From assembly GCA_015207585.1 (NCBI GenBank), contig JADEWQ010000023.1, positions 1 through 59,495 on the forward strand: a stretch of DNA of 59,495 nucleotides. Direction: 5' to 3'. The notes under the pieces are model-generated. The model made no database searches. It was not told the DNA's origin and worked only from the letters and a program-made list of their open reading frames with translations. Below, one piece after another: positions 18,042 to 26,852 of this stretch (positions are counted from its first letter, which is position 1; each line of letters opens with the position of its first letter). The DNA comes from Pleurocapsales cyanobacterium LEGE 06147 (lineage in GTDB: Bacteria > Cyanobacteriota > Cyanobacteriia > Cyanobacteriales > Xenococcaceae). The position numbers were made by a program, and so were the translations under genes.

Positions 18042-19034
18042 TTATTCTTCTGTAGCAGTTACCATTTCTTCTTCAGGGATTTCCTCTGTAGCCCCTACAG
18101 CAGCAGCTTCTTCTTCCGTAGAGAGTCCTTCAGCTTCTGCTAGTAATTTCTGACGATATTTTTCAGCCATTTCTTCTGCTTTTTCAAAGACTAATTGCCT
18201 ATTTTTTAACATATCGCCAGGTTCTGGTTCGAGTTGTTTAGTAGATAGGGAAATTCGACCTCTTTCTGCATCTAGGTCGATAATCATTACTTTCAACTCA
18301 TCGTTAACACCAAAAACACTATGAGGGGTATCAATATGCTCGTGAGAAATTTCTGAAATGTGAAGCAATCCACTCACTCCGCCAATATCAATGAAGGCAC
18401 CATAAGGCTTAATACCTCTTACGTAACCTCTAACTACTTGACCTACCTCCAAACCGCTCATCTTACGCTCTACTAAAGCGCGGCGATGGCTGAGAACCAA
18501 GCGGTTACGCTCTTCATCTACCTCCAAAAACTTAAGCGGTAAATCTTGACCGACTAAATCTTCCTTAGCTTCGCGAGCACTGATGTGAGAACCTGGGATA
18601 AAGCCGCGCAATCCTTCAATGCGTACTAATGCACCCCCACGGTTAGTAGCAAAAACTTCAGAGCGTACAGTAGCATCTTCTTGCTGCAGTTGTCTGACTC
18701 TTTCCCATGCTCGCATATACTCGATGCGGCGAATTGATAAAGTAAGCTGCCCGTCTTCATTTTCATCAGTTAAAATGAAAAACTCTCTTGTCTCATTTGG
18801 CTCTAAAACTTCGAGGGGATCGTCAACGCGATTAATCGACATTTCCTGTATGGGAATGTAGGCGGCTGTTTTTGCACCAATGTCAATCAGAGCCCCTTTT
18901 GGTTCCACGCTAAATACTGTTCCAGCAACGATATCCCCAGGACTAAAATGATAGTCATATCGATCGAGAAGGGCAGCAAAATCCTCGTGGGTAAAACCAA
19001 TATCTTTCGTATCTTTTTCTTTCTGATTGACCAT
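18042..19034 (-). CDS. rpsA: 30S ribosomal protein S1
   Basis: S1 helps the small subunit bind and unfold mRNA. The 330-residue protein has three S1 (OB-fold) domains at about residues 30-100, 115-185 and 200-270: GDIVAGTVFSVEPKGALIDIGAKTAAYIP, GGALVRIEGLRGFIPGSHIS and GQVVRGYVRGIKPYGAFIDIGGVSGLLHIS. Three domains, rather than six as in Escherichia coli, is the normal form in cyanobacteria and chloroplasts. The tail is acidic (EEEAAAVGATEE). The gene has a 398-bp upstream gap that contains a long inverted repeat. Confidence 0.95.
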   Translation of the reverse strand: MVNQKEKDTKDIGFTHEDFAALLDRYDYHFSPGDIVAGTVFSVEPKGALIDIGAKTAAYIPIQEMSINRVDDPLEVLEPNETREFFILTDENEDGQLTLSIRRIEYMRAWERVRQLQQEDATVRSEVFATNRGGALVRIEGLRGFIPGSHISAREAKEDLVGQDLPLKFLEVDEERNRLVLSHRRALVERKMSGLEVGQVVRGYVRGIKPYGAFIDIGGVSGLLHISEISHEHIDTPHSVFGVNDELKVMIIDLDAERGRISLSTKQLEPEPGDMLKNRQLVFEKAEEMAEKYRQKLLAEAEGLSTEEEAAAVGATEEIPEEEMVTATEE

Positions 19035-19432
19035 GTACTTACTAATTCCTAGTTTTGCTTTCGCGTTTTTTTAACTATTTTGCCTCCTGTTGATGTACAC
19101 TCACTTTAGATTGTGCAGCCTACACCTACATCATAACTATCTACTCATCCAATTACTCAGAAAAGGAATGCTTTGTTAGGATGAGCATCTGCCTCAACAA
19201 GACAAGTTGCTTTTCTATTTAACTCTAGCTTGTTTATTTTACCTTTTTTCAGGCTTAATAAAAGCAACTTAATTTACTCGACCTTCGGTCATTGTTTTGC
19301 CTCTCTTGGATTGAAGTAGTTTAATCTGAAGAAGCTTCGACTCCGGGATAGGAAAACTGGAGTACAGACACATTATCTTACTATAACAAAGAGTAATATT
19401 TCAAAACTTTTTATCTCGACTTAAATTGTTTT
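19035..19432. other. Long leader of rpsA / region downstream of nrdR
   Basis: The 398-bp gap has no gene. An 11-bp inverted repeat is listed at 19204-19270. The rest may include a long 5' untranslated leader of rpsA, a ribosomal protein gene type that often autoregulates through its leader (inference). Confidence 0.45.
19204..19270. other. 11-bp inverted repeat with 45-nt loop
   Basis: Arms AAGTTGCTTTT (19204-19214) and AAAAGCAACTT (19260-19270) are perfect complements. They could end nrdR transcripts or form part of the rpsA leader. Confidence 0.6.
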
Positions 19433-19993
19433 TTAATCAGACTTTATTGATTCGGCAGCAATCGAGCGGGAAAAACAATCAAGAACAGGTGGTGAAAATG
19501 CTTCCCCTTTAGACCAGCTATCAGAATTATTTATCTGGATGCTATCATTTTTTAGGCGGTCTAGAGCTTCGACAAAATCCTTGATGCCTTGAAACTTGCG
19601 ATAAACTGAAGCAAAGCGAACGTAAGCTACCTCATTTTCTTGACGTAAATATTTAAGAACCAACTCCCCAATTTCATTACTAGTGAATTCCCGCTCTTGA
19701 CTTTGTTGTAGTTGAGCTTCAATTTCATCTACTAAAGCTTCCAGCCGTTGATAAGATACTCCTGTTTTTTCACAAGCACGTACTATTCCTCGCAGTAATT
19801 TAGAGCGATCGAAAGATTCTTTACTTCCATCTCTTTTGATGACCGTAATTGGCACAAATTCGATTCGCTCGTAAGTTGTAAAACGATGCTTGCAGCGCAG
19901 GCATTCTCTTCGCCTGCGAATGCTATGTCCTGCTTCTGTGGAACGAGACTCTAGTACTCTACTATTGGTATGCTGACAGTATGGACATTGCAT
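19433..19993 (-). CDS. nrdR: Transcriptional repressor NrdR
   Basis: NrdR represses ribonucleotide reductase genes when dATP is high. The N-terminal zinc ribbon is [15 protein letters not shown] then [13 protein letters not shown]; the following ATP-cone runs from [20 protein letters not shown] to [14 protein letters not shown]. The protein is 186 residues, about 30 longer than many NrdR proteins because of a polar C-terminal tail. It is the next gene downstream of psbT on the same strand, about 200 bp away, with a hairpin in the gap. Confidence 0.95.
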   Translation of the reverse strand: MQCPYCQHTNSRVLESRSTEAGHSIRRRRECLRCKHRFTTYERIEFVPITVIKRDGSKESFDRSKLLRGIVRACEKTGVSYQRLEALVDEIEAQLQQSQEREFTSNEIGELVLKYLRQENEVAYVRFASVYRKFQGIKDFVEALDRLKNDSIQINNSDSWSKGEAFSPPVLDCFSRSIAAESIKSD

Positions 19994-20086
19994 AACACTA
20001 AAGATAAATCGGGAATTGGTTTAGTGGGTAAATTGTGCGAGCTCCTTCAATGAATCGATGAATCACTGAAAAAAATTAAACAGAAA

Positions 20087-20147
20087 TCTGAGCCGTTTTT
20101 TTATCTTAGTTTGCCATTAAACATGGTTACTATTAAAACGGCTCAGA
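20087..20147 (-). terminator. Probable terminator of psbB-psbT
   Basis: Perfect 13-bp arms TCTGAGCCGTTTT and AAAACGGCTCAGA flank a 35-nt loop. On the minus strand the second arm is followed by a T-rich stretch including T7. It lies 46 bp after the psbT stop. Confidence 0.6.
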
Positions 20148-20192
20148 AATACTTAGAAATTAACAAATATTTACTTTTTATGGGTTTTTATT

Positions 20193-20288
20193 TTATTTTT
20201 CAATGCGAGGAGGTTCCCGAAATGCTACAGCGAAGAAAAGCACCGCAAGTGCCATCGTTAATACCAAAATGTAAGCAACGCTCTCCAT
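20193..20288 (-). CDS. psbT: Photosystem II protein T
   Basis: Minus-strand translation from the ATG at 20288 gives 31 residues: [19 protein letters not shown], then [12 protein letters not shown] and a stop. This is the standard PsbT sequence: a single membrane helix at the photosystem II dimer interface. It lies downstream of psbB on the same strand, the usual cyanobacterial and chloroplast order, although the gap to psbB is widened to about 300 bp by a repeat. Confidence 0.97.
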   Translation of the reverse strand: MESVAYILVLTMALAVLFFAVAFREPPRIEK

Positions 20289-20590
20289 TTTTTAAGTACC
20301 TAAAACTGCTTCAATATCTAGTTTATCAAGAAAAGGAGCGAGACAGTTAAATTTTTAGCGGTGTTTAAAAGCAGGAGGTAAGAATAAATACTAGCTGCTC
20401 TGCTCTTAAAAGACAGAGCCTGCTTGCACTTTACAAGGGGCTGTCTCCGCCCTCGAAGGGCAAGGGGTGTCCCTGGAGAAAACCTTCAGGCGAGAGCCTA
20501 GCACCCTCTTGGCTTGTGAACCCCCTGGAGCTTGTACGCCCCCTCAATCTTTTTCCTCCCGCTTCTTCAAAAATTAACCCTTAAAAAAGT
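20289..20590. other. Gap between psbB and psbT with GC-rich repeat
   Basis: About 125 bp of GC-rich, hairpin-prone sequence (roughly 20436-20560, with TCTCCGCCCTCGAAGGGC and CCCCTGGAG) lie in this AT-rich gap. It shares words with the repeat inside the LpxB-like gene. psbB and psbT must be cotranscribed through it or separately expressed. Confidence 0.55.
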
Positions 20591-22123
20591 TTAAACAGCC
20601 TCTTTCCGACGGGTGGACTTATCACCAACTTTTTGATAAAAGCCCCATTCTACTTGTTCTTCTTCTAAGTCGGGGTCAATTCCAGCAAATACATCTCGAA
20701 AGAGAGTACGAGAACCGTGCCAGATATGACCGAAGAAAAAGAGTAGAGCAAACACTGCGTGTGCAAAGGTAAACCATCCTCTGGGACTGGTGCGGAATAC
20801 ACCATCAGAGTTTAAGGTTTCTGTATCAAAAGCAAAAGGTTCGCCTAACAGGGCTTTACGAGCATATTTCTTGACGTCTAGTGGATCGTCAAAAGTTTGT
20901 CCGTCAAGAGCACCACCATAGAAGCTTACGGTGACGCCACTCTGTTCGATACTTAGTTTAGATTCGGCTCGACGGAAAGGAATATCAGCCCGAACTACCC
21001 CTTCTGAATCGGTTAGAACTACAGGGAAAGTTTCAAAGAAATTAGGCATCCGGCGAACTGATAATTCGCGACCTTCTTTATCTTTAAAGACAGGGTGTCC
21101 CAACCATTCTTGAGCGATTCCATCGCCGCTATTCATCGCTCCCGTCCGGAAAAGACCTCCTTTAGCAGGACTATTACCCACATAGTCGTAGAAAGCTAGT
21201 TTTTCAGGAATTTTTGACCATGCTTCGGAGCGACTATCGCCAGCTGCCATATTGGCTTCGACACGACGTTGAATTTCTTGTTGGTAATATCCCTGATCCC
21301 ATTGATAGCGAGTAGGACCAAATAATTCTACCGGTGTAGTCGCGCTACCGTACCACATCGTTCCGGCAACAACGAAAGCAGCAAAAAATACTGCGGCAAT
21401 GCTGCTGGAGAGTACGGTTTCGATATTACCCATTCTCAAAGCTCTGTAGAGCCGTTCGGGCGGACGAACGCTGAGGTGGAATAGACCAGCAATAATCCCG
21501 ACGACCCCGGCGGCAATATGGTGGGCAACCACTCCCCCTGGGTTAAATGGGTTGAATCCAGCCGGTCCCCACTCCGGTGCGACTGGTTCCACGTGACCGG
21601 TCAGACTGTAAGCATCCGATACCCACATACCCGGACCCCAAAGTCCAGTCAAGTGAAAAGCACCGAAACCGAAACAAAGAAGACCAGACAAGAATAGGTG
21701 AATACCAAACATCTTTGGTAAATCTAAGGCTGGCTGACCGGTACGGGAATCGATAAACAATTCCAAATCCCAGTAAACCCAGTGCCAGACGGCTGCTAAA
21801 AAGAGCAAACCGGATAAGACAATGTGAGCGATCGCCACACCTTCAAATGACCAGAAACCGGGGTTAACGCCAGTTTCTCCCGTAACGCTCCAGCCACCCC
21901 ACGAGCCAGTTACACCCAAACGTGCCATGAAGGGCAATACGAACATGCCTTGCCGCCACATTGGATTGAGAACGGGATCGCTAGGATCGAAAACAGCTAG
22001 CTCAAATAGAGCCATAGAACCTGCCCATCCTGCTACTAAAGCAGTATGCATCAGGTGTACGGAAATTAGACGACCTGGATCGTTCAGGACGACTGTATGA
22101 ACTCGATACCAAGGTAGTCCCAT
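20591..22123 (-). CDS. psbB: Photosystem II CP47 chlorophyll apoprotein
   Basis: CP47 is the inner antenna of photosystem II. The 510-residue protein begins [19 protein letters not shown] and has six membrane helices with paired histidines for chlorophyll binding ([77 protein letters not shown]), plus the large lumenal loop between helices V and VI. Length and ends are normal. psbT follows downstream. Confidence 0.99.
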   Translation of the reverse strand: MGLPWYRVHTVVLNDPGRLISVHLMHTALVAGWAGSMALFELAVFDPSDPVLNPMWRQGMFVLPFMARLGVTGSWGGWSVTGETGVNPGFWSFEGVAIAHIVLSGLLFLAAVWHWVYWDLELFIDSRTGQPALDLPKMFGIHLFLSGLLCFGFGAFHLTGLWGPGMWVSDAYSLTGHVEPVAPEWGPAGFNPFNPGGVVAHHIAAGVVGIIAGLFHLSVRPPERLYRALRMGNIETVLSSSIAAVFFAAFVVAGTMWYGSATTPVELFGPTRYQWDQGYYQQEIQRRVEANMAAGDSRSEAWSKIPEKLAFYDYVGNSPAKGGLFRTGAMNSGDGIAQEWLGHPVFKDKEGRELSVRRMPNFFETFPVVLTDSEGVVRADIPFRRAESKLSIEQSGVTVSFYGGALDGQTFDDPLDVKKYARKALLGEPFAFDTETLNSDGVFRTSPRGWFTFAHAVFALLFFFGHIWHGSRTLFRDVFAGIDPDLEEEQVEWGFYQKVGDKSTRRKEAV

Positions 22124-22385
22124 TGACTACGCTCCTCCTGTTGATGATGAATGAATATATAGTGTCTACTTCGACCTTCGTTTTTTATTTTGTATTGGAT
22201 ATACGTGCTAACCTCTTTCCCATTCAAAAAGTTTTTGACAATTAAAGCGGAAGAGTTAGACTCAATCAAAGATGGGTTGAAGTTGCCGTTTATTTAAAGA
22301 AGTGTAACTATTGTTAGAACCTATTGCAAGAGTTCTCGAGCGGGATTAGCAAAAGTAAATAATTATTACAACAATTAAATTTAGC

Positions 22386-22727
22386 TCACTTTTTATCCTT
22401 GTTTAATGTTGGATTAATAACAATTTCTGATTGGGTTAAGACTTCAATTACTTGTTCGGCATCAATTAAACGTTTTAGAACAACTTGTCCTATATTTTTA
22501 TTCTGTGCCGAGAGATCGACTTCGCTAGTTGGTTTAACTTCAATCATCAGGACGGCATCTTCTACCTGGTAAAGCCAGAGAATTTCACCTTGCTCGACAA
22601 TGCCACAATTAAGACGTTTAATTTCTGGTTTGCGCCTCCAAGTGCTTTCATCCCATAGTCCACCAAACTCCCAAACTCGACTATAAGTCCATCCATCTGA
22701 TAAAAAGAAGTATTTCACTTTAGTCAT
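22386..22727 (-). CDS. Conserved cyanobacterial protein of unknown function
   Basis: The 113 residues begin MTKVKYFFLSDGWTYSRVWEFGGLWDES, an aromatic-rich block that I recall from similar short proteins in other cyanobacteria, followed by WRRKPEIKRLNCGI and a mixed alpha/beta part with WLYQVEDAVLMIEV. No signal peptide or membrane helix. It is 27 bp downstream of the aldo/keto reductase reading direction partner (both minus), so they could be read together. Function unknown. Confidence 0.7.
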   Translation of the reverse strand: MTKVKYFFLSDGWTYSRVWEFGGLWDESTWRRKPEIKRLNCGIVEQGEILWLYQVEDAVLMIEVKPTSEVDLSAQNKNIGQVVLKRLIDAEQVIEVLTQSEIVINPTLNKDKK

Positions 22728-22754
22728 TAGTAATTGGTCATTGGTTGTTTGTAA

Positions 22755-23339
22755 TTACCAATTCCACATTACCGGATCGGAATCGAGATAATCGCTCACC
22801 TGACGACCAATTTGGTCTATTTGGTGGAGTTCTGCCTCAGAAAGCCGAACTTCGGCGGCTTTAGCGTTAGCCATGGCTTGTTCTGCGTTGCGCGCGCCAG
22901 CAATAGCATTGGTCTGAGGTTGAGCAATTAACCAAGCCAAAGATAATTGAGCTAGGCTACATTGGTGACGAGCAGCAGGCCAATGAATTTGATAGAGATC
23001 GATGTAATCAGTATCGAGATTTTTAAGAGAGCGATCGCAAGCCTCGATTACTAAATCGTATTTGAGGTGATTGGCAAATACCTTAGAAAATACCTTAGAA
23101 GCATAGACCACGCGAGCGCGAACATCGGCTAAAGCCTTAGCGACAATTCTTTCTGAATGTCCCTCACCGTAAACTTCTGCTGTATCAATAGTAGTTATAC
23201 CTGCTTCATAAGCAGCTCGAATTGCTTGAATACTTTCTTCGTCTTCAATTCCTACCCACATTTTTTTGCCGGCTTGCCAAGTTCCCATAATAATTGGGGT
23301 GATTTTTACATCGGATAATCCTAGGGGTCGTTTGTCCAT
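22755..23339 (-). pseudogene. Aldo/keto reductase with internal deletion
   Basis: The family is usually about 310 residues; this frame has 194. Residues 1-121 run normally to DLYQIHWPA, and after a join at about residue 122 the sequence resumes as RHQCSLAQLSLAWLIAQPQTNAI of the C-terminal part. About 120 residues, forming the middle of the TIM barrel, are missing in frame. The catalytic tetrad Asp (IDTAEVYG), Tyr, Lys (ASKV) and His (QIHW) all lie before the gap, yet the barrel cannot close. There is also a perfect 12-bp tandem duplication giving KVFSKVF. Confidence 0.82.
23077..23100. repeat. 12-bp tandem duplication in the aldo/keto reductase
   Basis: AATACCTTAGAA occurs twice in tandem and adds four residues in frame after the catalytic lysine. 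Confidence 0.95.
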
Positions 23340-23457
23340 GTTTTGTTTCTCCCGATAACGTCATTTTTTTATGGTTAATGCAATTTAAATAATAGAAGCA
23401 AAAACAACATCAAATTATTGTTATTACAGTAGTATGGGGATGATTTAGGGGGATAAA

Positions 23458-24546
23458 ATGGAAATAGGTGTTCCAAAAGAGACTAAAGACCAAGAATTTC
23501 GGGTTGGATTGACTCCTAGTAGCGTTCGCGTGCTGTCTGACAAAGATCATGTCGTATTTGTCGAAACCAATGCAGGTGTAGGGGCAGGTTTTAGCGATCG
23601 AGATTATCAGAAAGCCGGAGCTAAAATTGTCGCGACTGCGGCAGAAGCTTGGGAAAGAGAGTTAGTAGTTAAAGTCAAAGAACCCCTAAAGACAGAATAT
23701 CAGTACCTTCAAAAAGGACAGTTACTATTTACTTATTTACATCTAGCTGCCGATCGCTGTTTAACCGAATCTTTAATCGAATCTGGAGCAACTGCGATCG
23801 CCTACGAAACCGTAGAATTGCCCGATGGGAAATTGCCCTTACTCACACCAATGAGTATTATAGCCGGACGCTTATCCGTGCAGTTTGGTGCGAGGTATTT
23901 AGAAAAACAACAAGGAGGAAGAGGTGTATTGCTAGGTGGCGTTCCTGGAGTACAACCTGGCAAAGTAGTAATTCTTGGCGGTGGCGTAGTCGGGACAGAA
24001 GCAGCCAAGATTGCTGTAGGTATGGGAGCTAGGGTTCAGATTTTTGATATCAATGTCGAGCGTTTAGTCTATTTAGAAACTTTATTTGGTTCGAGAGTAG
24101 AATTTTTATATAGCAGTCCGGCACAAATTGAAGCAGCCGTTCCCGAAGCCGATTTACTTATTGGTGCAGTTTTGGTAGTAGGAAGAAAAGCCCCTATTTT
24201 AGTTTCGCGGGATTTAGTCAAACAAATGCGTTCTGGCTCAGTAATTATCGATGTCGCGGTCGATCAAGGGGGTTGTGTAGAAACTCTACGCCCAACTTCT
24301 CATACCAATCCGACTTACGTAGAAGAAGGAGTAGTTCATTTTGGCGTTCCCAACATGCCGGGATCTGTTCCTTGGACAGCTACTCAAGCTCTAAATAATA
24401 GTACCCTTCCTTATGTGCTGAAGTTGGCTAACTACGGTTTAGAAGCTCTCAATCTGGATACGGCTCTGGCTAAAGGTTTGAACGTAAAAAATCATCAAAT
24501 CGTTCATCCAGCAGTACAGCAAGTATTCCCCGATTTAACCCAATAA
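23458..24546 (+). CDS. ald: Alanine dehydrogenase
   Basis: NAD-dependent conversion between L-alanine and pyruvate plus ammonia. The 362-residue protein starts MEIGVPKETKDQEFRVGLTP, then VVKVKEP and FTYLHLAADR (substrate-binding Lys and catalytic His), and the Rossmann motif VVILGGGVVGTEAAKIAVGMGA. The C-terminal HFGVPNMPGSVPWTATQAL block is also diagnostic. Length is normal. It is transcribed away from the reductase remnant. GGGGGATAAAATG precedes the start. Confidence 0.96.
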   Translation: MEIGVPKETKDQEFRVGLTPSSVRVLSDKDHVVFVETNAGVGAGFSDRDYQKAGAKIVATAAEAWERELVVKVKEPLKTEYQYLQKGQLLFTYLHLAADRCLTESLIESGATAIAYETVELPDGKLPLLTPMSIIAGRLSVQFGARYLEKQQGGRGVLLGGVPGVQPGKVVILGGGVVGTEAAKIAVGMGARVQIFDINVERLVYLETLFGSRVEFLYSSPAQIEAAVPEADLLIGAVLVVGRKAPILVSRDLVKQMRSGSVIIDVAVDQGGCVETLRPTSHTNPTYVEEGVVHFGVPNMPGSVPWTATQALNNSTLPYVLKLANYGLEALNLDTALAKGLNVKNHQIVHPAVQQVFPDLTQ

Positions 24547-24795
24547 TTCCGAGCGTTTTGCTTAAACAAAGTATGCTCGTGCTAAATAGTATAATTAGCT
24601 GCAGCGATCGCAGTTGCCTGGATAAATTTAGCTCAATCTTTAGTAATTCAGTCGAGTATCTTTAGTTTCTAGGTTGACTCGAGCATCTCTCACATCTGCT
24701 ATAAGTCTTCTAGCGTCTCGAAAGCAGATATTTTCATGCTTATATATTTCTTGTCCGAGGCGATCGCGCACTAGACGTAAAACTGCTCTTATCTT

Positions 24796-24836
24796 TTTGA
24801 CGCTCCCATCGACGGAGTCGAGGGATTCTCAGTTCA
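24796..24836 (-). repeat. IS605-type right-end foldback, copy A
   Basis: The 41-bp segment, with CCC-a-TCGAC/GTCGA-GGG foldback, lies at the 3' end of the TnpB remnant and abuts the CHAD gene. It matches 36880-36920 at 39 of 41 positions by eye. Confidence 0.85.
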
Positions 24837-25148
24837 CTCGCTCCTGCTTACCGAAGTAAGTCTTACAGTGCGTCCCTGAGCAGTACGGAGGTTACTATGC
24901 GCCGTACGACGGCGCGTAACTCCTCTATCGGTGCGTCCCACCGACAATATCCGCAGACCCTCATCCCTGATGTTGATCGAAGCGTTGATGTCTCTGTCAT
25001 GATGCGTATTGCATCTCTGGCAAGTCCAGCTTCTTATATTCAGGGGTAATTCTTCTACTTTGTGATAGCAATGACTACAAGTTTTAGAAGAAGGGAAAAA
25101 TCTATCTATTTCCAAGTAGACTTTGCCCGCCCATTCTGCCTTGTAGTT
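24834..25148 (-). mobile_element. TnpB C-terminal remnant fused to CHAD start
   Basis: The segment begins at NYKAEWAGKVYLEIDRFFPSSKTC and holds the zinc ribbon (CSHC, CQRC) and the last RuvC Asp (HDRDINASINI), but lacks the first Asp and the Glu, so it cannot cut DNA. It is in frame with the first 49 CHAD residues, giving one open chimeric frame of 153 residues from 25295 to 24834. The segment after RILSVG is the 3' end that in intact elements also encodes omega RNA. Confidence 0.85.
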
Positions 25149-25479
25149 AAATCTTTTGCGAGCAACATGAACGGCTTCATCGCTACTCTTGTTAGTTTGT
25201 CCTGTCAATTGCTTGATGGCACCGTCTATTTCTTCGCAGGTGATTCGCTTAATTCCTACTGATAATTTTTCGTCAGCTTTTAGTTGATATCCCATTTAAA
25301 TATTATGTTGTTATACCTCTGTTGCGCTTATGTACTAGATATTTACTCTTGCTCAAAGCTTATAAACTCTTGCGGTAATTATTCATCAATCTAGGGATAT
25401 ATTACCTATCTTCAGTTTTATAAATCACAACATACATCTAAAATTGACAATTTATAATTGGTTAGTTTGTTAAATAAAT

Positions 25480-26220
25480 TTAGATAAGTTTATCCTGAAA
25501 AGCTTTAGCATCAAAACGATATAAACTTGCCGGGCGACCAGCACCACGACATACTTTTACCCCCGTATCTAATAAAAATCCTAGCTTTAATAACCGAGCG
25601 CGAAAATTAGAATAATCGGCAAAATTTTCTCCCAAAACTGTACAGTATAGTTGATAAACATCATTAAGCGTAAACTCTTCTGGCAAAACATCAAAGGCAA
25701 TAGGACTATACTCTAATTTATTCTTCAGCCGTTGATAACCATATTCTAAAATTTGATTGTGCTCGAAAGCTAACTTAGGTACTTCTTTGACTTGATACCA
25801 AGAAATATTACTTACTGGTCGAGCAATTAATTCTGCTTCTTCATAGCGCACTAAAGCAAAATAACTAACCGATAAATATCTAACCCCAAAACTTTCCGGT
25901 GCTTCTCTGGGATCTCTTCTCGGTCCCCCAAAGGTATAAAGTTGTTCTAAGTATAAATTATTAACTCTAATTTTTTCAGCCAAAATGCGATAGGCAGCAT
26001 CTTGAAGAGATTCGCCTTGGCGGACTAAAGTGCCGGGTAAACTCCAGTAATTAGCAAAAGGTTCTTCTTTTCTTTTTAAGAGTAAAACTAATAGACGATT
26101 TAATTGAGTATCGACGGAGAAAATAACGTTATCTACTCCAACTTTAAAGTTTGCTAAGGCTTTATTCACTAAAGGATTTCGTTCGCTCGGTTCTGTATTA
26201 ATTGTGGGTTTACATTTCAT
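25480..26220 (-). CDS. nrtR: NrtR, Nudix-type repressor of NAD metabolism
   Basis: NrtR proteins have a Nudix-like sensor domain for ADP-ribose and a C-terminal winged helix. Here the Nudix region (residues 25-165) starts VGVDNVIFSVDTQLNRLLVLLL, and has a degenerate Nudix box, GTLVRQGESLQDAAYRILAEKI, in place of GX5EX7REUXEEXGU, consistent with loss of catalysis. The C-terminal part, EEFTLNDVYQLYCTVLGE to GRPASLYRF, is the winged helix. It ends the pncB-nadD-nrtR operon, 17 bp from nadD. It probably binds the two operators upstream of pncB. Confidence 0.9.
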   Translation of the reverse strand: MKCKPTINTEPSERNPLVNKALANFKVGVDNVIFSVDTQLNRLLVLLLKRKEEPFANYWSLPGTLVRQGESLQDAAYRILAEKIRVNNLYLEQLYTFGGPRRDPREAPESFGVRYLSVSYFALVRYEEAELIARPVSNISWYQVKEVPKLAFEHNQILEYGYQRLKNKLEYSPIAFDVLPEEFTLNDVYQLYCTVLGENFADYSNFRARLLKLGFLLDTGVKVCRGAGRPASLYRFDAKAFQDKLI

Positions 26221-26237
26221 GGTTTGATAGTTTTGTT

Positions 26238-26825
26238 TTAGTTCTGGCTATCGGTAAATGCGGAATACAAATGGTTTTGAGAAATATAATTTTGCACTGC
26301 TGGCGTAATTAATTCGCTGTCTTTCTCCTGACGATATGTAGTTGAAGAAACCGGGGGTGCATCGAGATTGGCGATCGCATATTTACCACCCAAACTTGTC
26401 AATGCCTCTAAATCCTTTTGGGCAATAGTATAACCAGGACGAGGTACGATTAAAATCTTCACCTGTTTTAATAAATCTTCGATGCGGTACCACTTGCGAA
26501 TCTGTGAGACTAGATCGGAACCGATAACAACGGTAAATTCGGCATCACTTCCCCAAATTTCTCTTGCTTTTTGAACGGTAATCAAGGTGCGGCGATCGCT
26601 TAGTTCTTCGCGGAGGCTAATATTATTTCTAGACGGCTCGATCTCTTCAATGAGTAAACGCAACATCTGGGTACGCCGTTTCAGGGTAGCTTGGTGATCT
26701 TTAAAAGGATTATCAGATGCCCAAACCACTACCAAATCGTAATGATCTGATAACCAGCGCAAAATAGTTTGATGTCCTGCCGTTGGCGGATCGGCACTTG
26801 TCCCAAAGAGTGCTATTGTTTTCAT
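26238..26825 (-). CDS. nadD: Nicotinate-nucleotide adenylyltransferase
   Basis: Joins nicotinate mononucleotide and ATP to deamido-NAD. The motif ALFGTSADPPTAGH is the (H/T)xGH nucleotidyltransferase signature, and PPVSSTTYR near the end is the ISSTxxR motif. VIGSDLVSQIRKW is also conserved. I chose the ATG at 26825 (MKTIALFG) because the motif normally starts within ten residues of the N-terminus; an in-frame ATG at 26852 directly abuts the pncB stop and would add nine residues. Middle gene of the NAD operon. Confidence 0.9.
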   Translation of the reverse strand: MKTIALFGTSADPPTAGHQTILRWLSDHYDLVVVWASDNPFKDHQATLKRRTQMLRLLIEEIEPSRNNISLREELSDRRTLITVQKAREIWGSDAEFTVVIGSDLVSQIRKWYRIEDLLKQVKILIVPRPGYTIAQKDLEALTSLGGKYAIANLDAPPVSSTTYRQEKDSELITPAVQNYISQNHLYSAFTDSQN

Positions 26826-26852
26826 TGGTAACCGCGAGTGTTCAATTATCAA

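Larger units (their letters stand above)
24640..25295 (-). pseudogene. CHAD-domain protein gene split by a TnpB remnant
   Basis: The first 49 residues (25295-25149), ending DEAVHVARKRF, match the start of CHAD-domain proteins, which usually continue KKIRAVLRLVRD. That continuation exists on the same strand and frame at 24798-24640 (KKIRAVLRLVRDRLGQEIY ... DARRLIADVRDARVNL), after which it stops early at TAA 24640-24642. The 350 bp between are a TnpB C-terminal fragment plus IS605 right end. CHAD domains bind polyphosphate or organise near phosphate enzymes. The gene is inactive twice over: split and 3'-truncated. Confidence 0.85.

Noticed and set aside
20111-20350. Plus-strand open frame of 79 residues
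   Set aside because: It is antisense to psbT, which is certain, and has no recognisable motif.
22084-22269. Minus-strand frame of 61 residues before psbB
   Set aside because: It overlaps the psbB start and lies in its leader; no conserved features.
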